Shown here piece by piece: positions 61,299 through 64,000 of a stretch of DNA of 64,000 nt. The translations under genes were made by a program, and so were the position numbers. Source of the stretch: Boswellia sacra. Lineage: Eukaryota; Streptophyta; Magnoliopsida; Sapindales; Burseraceae. Position 1 is the first letter of the stretch; each line of letters starts with the position of its first letter. Where the stretch lies: NCBI GenBank assembly GCA_013180625.2, contig SNVD02001164.1, positions 62,001-126,000 on the forward strand, read 5' to 3'. A model generated the notes under the pieces. That model made no database searches. It was not told where the DNA came from and saw nothing but the letters and a program-made list of their open reading frames with translations.

Positions 61299-62850
61299 AA
61301 CAAGAAATTATCAATATACATACAAATGACATCAAGTTCATACATATGAGAAATTGTGCTTAACAAATTAAACTTCTCCCAGTATATTTGTGTAGTGCAA
61401 AACTCCTGCTGTGCTTGCATAAAATTGTTGTCATCATCGACATCTTCCAAGTGCTGGATATTGATGTACGCCATGAGTCATTCCAGTAAAAGAAAGTAAT
61501 CAAGCCCCTCAAAGTTGGATATTAATTGTAATACAACATGTTTTGGATATATAGCAAGCACAAAAGTTATTGTCTATTCAAAACATAAGAACTATTTATT
61601 AATATCTAGGCACAGTTTTTCACTTAGAAATTAGAACTCGAACCTTCTTTGAGGGTTTTGAAGAAAACCAAGAACCTGTAAGTGAAGGTTGAGGTTGAGA
61701 AATACCTGTGATACTGCCAATTATCACATCTATAATATAAAGCCAGATGTAAAAATCATCGCCATTAGTATAATGAGAAACTTCTTACCATTTTTATTAG
61801 GATCCTTTATCTTTGATGACCACAATTTCTTCTGAAAAGATTAAATAAAACGATAAGAACTAGCATAGATGTAAAACAAAAATATAAGTTAGGTAAATAG
61901 GACACTTACTACAATTAAAGTATCCAAACCTTCCATTACAGGAAGTCTCAAACTTTGAAAGTCAACTGCAGTTCATGGAATATTAGTACCAATTGGATGA
62001 CTATACAAGATATAAATTATAAGGAAACTAACAAAAACAAAATGCTTATCAAAAAATAAATGTGCAACACAATTCATCAACTTAGAAATATTTAATCCTA
62101 CAACACAAACTATCTCAAATAGTTTACCATTGCTATTCAAGTGATCATTTGTTATCTCATGTCCATCTTGTGTTGGAGAAACTAACTACTAAATAAAATA
62201 ATGCGCTAGTCTATTTCCCAAAAAATGAAGTAATAATCAAAATTTGTGCCGCCTGAAGATACAGAAAGTGTAACCTCCATAGCAGTGATGAACTCTTCTA
62301 GACCAAAATATCCATGCCGCTTTGAATATGCAATTGCCCAAACCTTTGAAGCAACAGCAACAAAAACAATGAAGTGAAGACACAATACTAGAACCAAGAA
62401 AGAAGACGAGAACCAAAACTTCAACATTAAAGCAAGATCAAACAATAAGCAAAAATAAATGAAAACAACAAAATTATACGCTTGAGATCTTGTCAACATA
62501 AATTTTACAACGTAAAGAAACTTCGTTGCTTCATTTCCTGTAATTCAACCATCACCACCTAAATTTACAAGCAATCGCAAACGAAGTACAAAAATGTAAT
62601 TTTCATATAAATTTATAGTAATTTTTGTAATAAGACCTATCACTAATACATCTCAAGCTTCTTAAATTCTTAGTAACCATATAAAAACCAAATTTTTTTG
62701 CTGAAATGGAAACAAACATGCATCTTCACATCCGAAATTAAATTCTCAACCAAAATGGATGAAAGCACCTGAATTAGCAAAACCGAACCACTCTTGGTAG
62801 ATCTTCTGGTGCCCCTTTGAACACGAAGCGATTGGACTCGATATCTCCAT
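60165..62850 (-). pseudogene. EHD1-like (EH-domain-containing ATPase) pseudogene lacking its G domain
   Basis: Exon 1 (62850-62769) reads MEISSPIASCSKGHQKIYQ then EWFGFANSG, the EHD1 N-terminus. Exon 2 (from 62558) reads GGDG-stop-ITGNEATKF; TGA (62545-62547) replaces the Arg of the EF-hand-like DGDGRITG. Exon 3 (62343-62275) encodes VWAIAYSKRHGYFGLEEFIT then AME, the rest of the EH domain. About 61963-61910 reads DFQSLRLPVMEGLDTLIV. About 61735-61640 reads PQPSLTGSWFSSKPSKK. 60636-60594 reads SVTSIIDGLKRL. Directly after, 60580-60165 gives AAKIHAYVISHVRKDMLAMV, KTQGRLIDHLAVEFGKVQ, DFSNVEHFRETLGGYNFDKL and KSIQSVDDMLRYGIS, the C-terminal part of the protein. The P-loop/G domain that should lie between is absent. 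Family members drive membrane remodelling in endocytosis. Introns are retained, so it is a genomic, not processed, copy. Confidence 0.9.
61250..61294. repeat. (TA)n microsatellite inside the EHD pseudogene
   Basis: About 22 TA units in a presumed intron of the pseudogene. The long minus-strand frame across 61064-61474 runs through it as poly-(YI) and is not a gene. Confidence 0.95.
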
Positions 62851-63290
62851 CCCTGCAAAGAATGATGAAGAACGAAAATCATTTCCTGGATTGTGTTTCT
62901 TTTATAAGGATCATTCAAAAATATGGGTGAATGTGTTGGCTTCCATTAAAGGTTTTGAAATGAATCAACAGAGAAGGCTGGTGGCTCATGGTTTGGGTTA
63001 GGGTTAGAATTAAACTCTATATTTCCATTGATGTAGGTAGGAAGGAAGAGAATTATGGGTTTACGACTTTTATAAGGGGTCTTTTATTAGTGTTTACGAA
63101 ATTTATAATGAATTAATAGTTTATGGTCATTTTGGTCATTTTACCAAATATAAATAATGATTTAGCTGTAAAAGCAATCAATGAAATACATAATATATGA
63201 CTACATACATATCATTTACAAGCATTATAGATAATTGTACGAATTTCACACACTTTGTTACGTCTTCTGAAAATTTTAGTTTTGCACCTT
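62851..63290. other. Upstream flank of the EHD pseudogene
   Basis: It contains the former 5' UTR/promoter side of the pseudogene, with GGGTTAGGGTTAG at 62995-63007. No gene recognised. Confidence 0.4.
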
Positions 63291-63299
63291 TCGATAGAA

Positions 63300-64000
63300 C
63301 AGTAACTTAGTTTACATTTTTTTTATTTTAGGTTAACAATTTTTACAAGTTGGTTTACGAGTTTCATTTGTTGTTTACGACTTTTACACTATATCATGAA
63401 GGGGCATTTTTGACAAATATGTACAGTTATTTCGGTCATTTTAATGACGAAACAAAATAGTGTATTAACCACTTTTTATAAGTTATTTACTATTTTTACA
63501 AGAAAGTTAACTATTTTAATAGCCTCGTTTACATCTATTAGAAAATTTGGTTTTTATTTAACTATCGCGAACAATATTGATATTTTCTACTTTTTATTTT
63601 CGATTTTCGACTTTTACAAGTTTATTTACGATTTTTTTTTGTTGTTTACAATTTTTACACGAATAGGTTTATGGTTATTTTTAGAAAACTAAACAGTGAT
63701 TTGCCTTACTAAAAGGTCAAATAGAATAGTAAATTAACAACTTCTTTTACCTTCTTTTCGACATTTGCTACCTCTTTTATTACTTTTACATATTCATTTA
63801 CAGTTATTAGAAATTTTGGATTTATCCCCCTGATGTAAATAGTAACATCGATTACGACTTTTTATTTAAACTTATGATTTTTACGCGTTAGACAACGATG
63901 CTTGTTTGCGCATTACGATTTTTACACTATATAAAACTGGTCATTTTTACAAATTTGAACAGTATTCTAGGTTTGAAATTTATTGAACAAAAAAGTAGTC
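63300..64000. repeat. ~268-bp tandem repeat running off the right edge
   Basis: The landmark TTTACGACTTTTACACTATA (or a close variant) occurs near 63376, 63645 and 63912. Each copy is followed by TGGTCATTTT-like and ACAGTNATTT-like words, and the first two then share ATAGT-ATTAAC-ACTTTTT and ATTAGAAATTTTGG stretches. Spacing is 267-269 bases. Sequence between landmarks is diverged and AT-rich; no coding sequence. The array probably continues beyond the window. Confidence 0.65.

Noticed and set aside
61064..61474. 136-codon minus-strand frame
   Set aside because: Runs through the (TA)n microsatellite as repeated Tyr-Ile and through an intron of the EHD pseudogene.
62995..63007. GGGTTAGGGTTAG as interstitial telomere repeat
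   Set aside because: Fewer than two full TTTAGGG-type units in tandem; such telo-box-like words are common in plant promoters.
1..64000. tRNA, rRNA or organelle-derived inserts
   Set aside because: I scanned for tRNA TpsiC/GTTCRA-type boxes and familiar plastid or rRNA words and saw none that I could support; a tRNA scan would be needed to exclude them.

Overview
This is a window of AT-rich nuclear DNA from a flowering plant, most likely a eudicot. The evidence is the intron-rich genes, the plant-type proteins (a plastid VTT-domain protein, EHD-type and FAR1-type sequences) and the classes of plant transposable element. I cannot name the species. Only two host genes look intact, both on the + strand and both reconstructed here by hand from splice sites and reading phase. 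All other recognisable coding sequence is transposon-derived or decayed.

Layout. 30-4427 is a non-autonomous CACTA transposon built almost entirely of repeats. 4732-8032 is a truncated Ty3/gypsy element on the minus strand (gag remnant, primer-binding site, one 1.5 kb LTR). 8860-9600 is LTR-like sequence. 10801-11298 is a hAT-like MITE with an 8-bp target duplication. 12366-14701 is a four-exon gene for a small protein I do not recognise by name (133 aa). 16137-25424 is a seven-exon gene for a predicted chloroplast TVP38/TMEM64 (SNARE-associated/VTT) protein of 339 aa. Its last intron carries a complete but dead chromovirus LTR retrotransposon (19447-24719, antisense, target duplication CTTTA).

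About 25.8-59.4 kb is a 33-kb block without an intact host gene. It holds decayed genes of one or more very large transposons: a FAR1/MULE transposase (minus, 33.7-36.1 kb); a gene with an RNase H1/viroplasmin-type N-terminal domain (minus, 38.6-40.6 kb); and two diverged copies of a composite gene (plus, 29.4-30.4 kb and 51.2-55.1 kb). The right copy combines an HMG-box-like region, a plant-mobile-domain-like region and a C-terminal Ulp1-type cysteine peptidase with recognisable His/Asp/Cys residues. Hand-sampled G/C strand bias changes sign near 31.5 and 44.6 kb, matching the gene orientations. The block is bracketed by a diverged ~165-bp direct repeat. This is the best candidate for an undescribed system: a giant Mutator-like transposon with at least three genes.

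60.1-62.85 kb is an intron-containing EHD1-like (EH-domain ATPase, endocytosis) pseudogene on the minus strand that has lost its G domain and has a premature stop. The window ends in a ~268-bp tandem repeat.

Boundaries of decayed elements are approximate; functional calls for the 33-kb block are by motif recognition without database searches.
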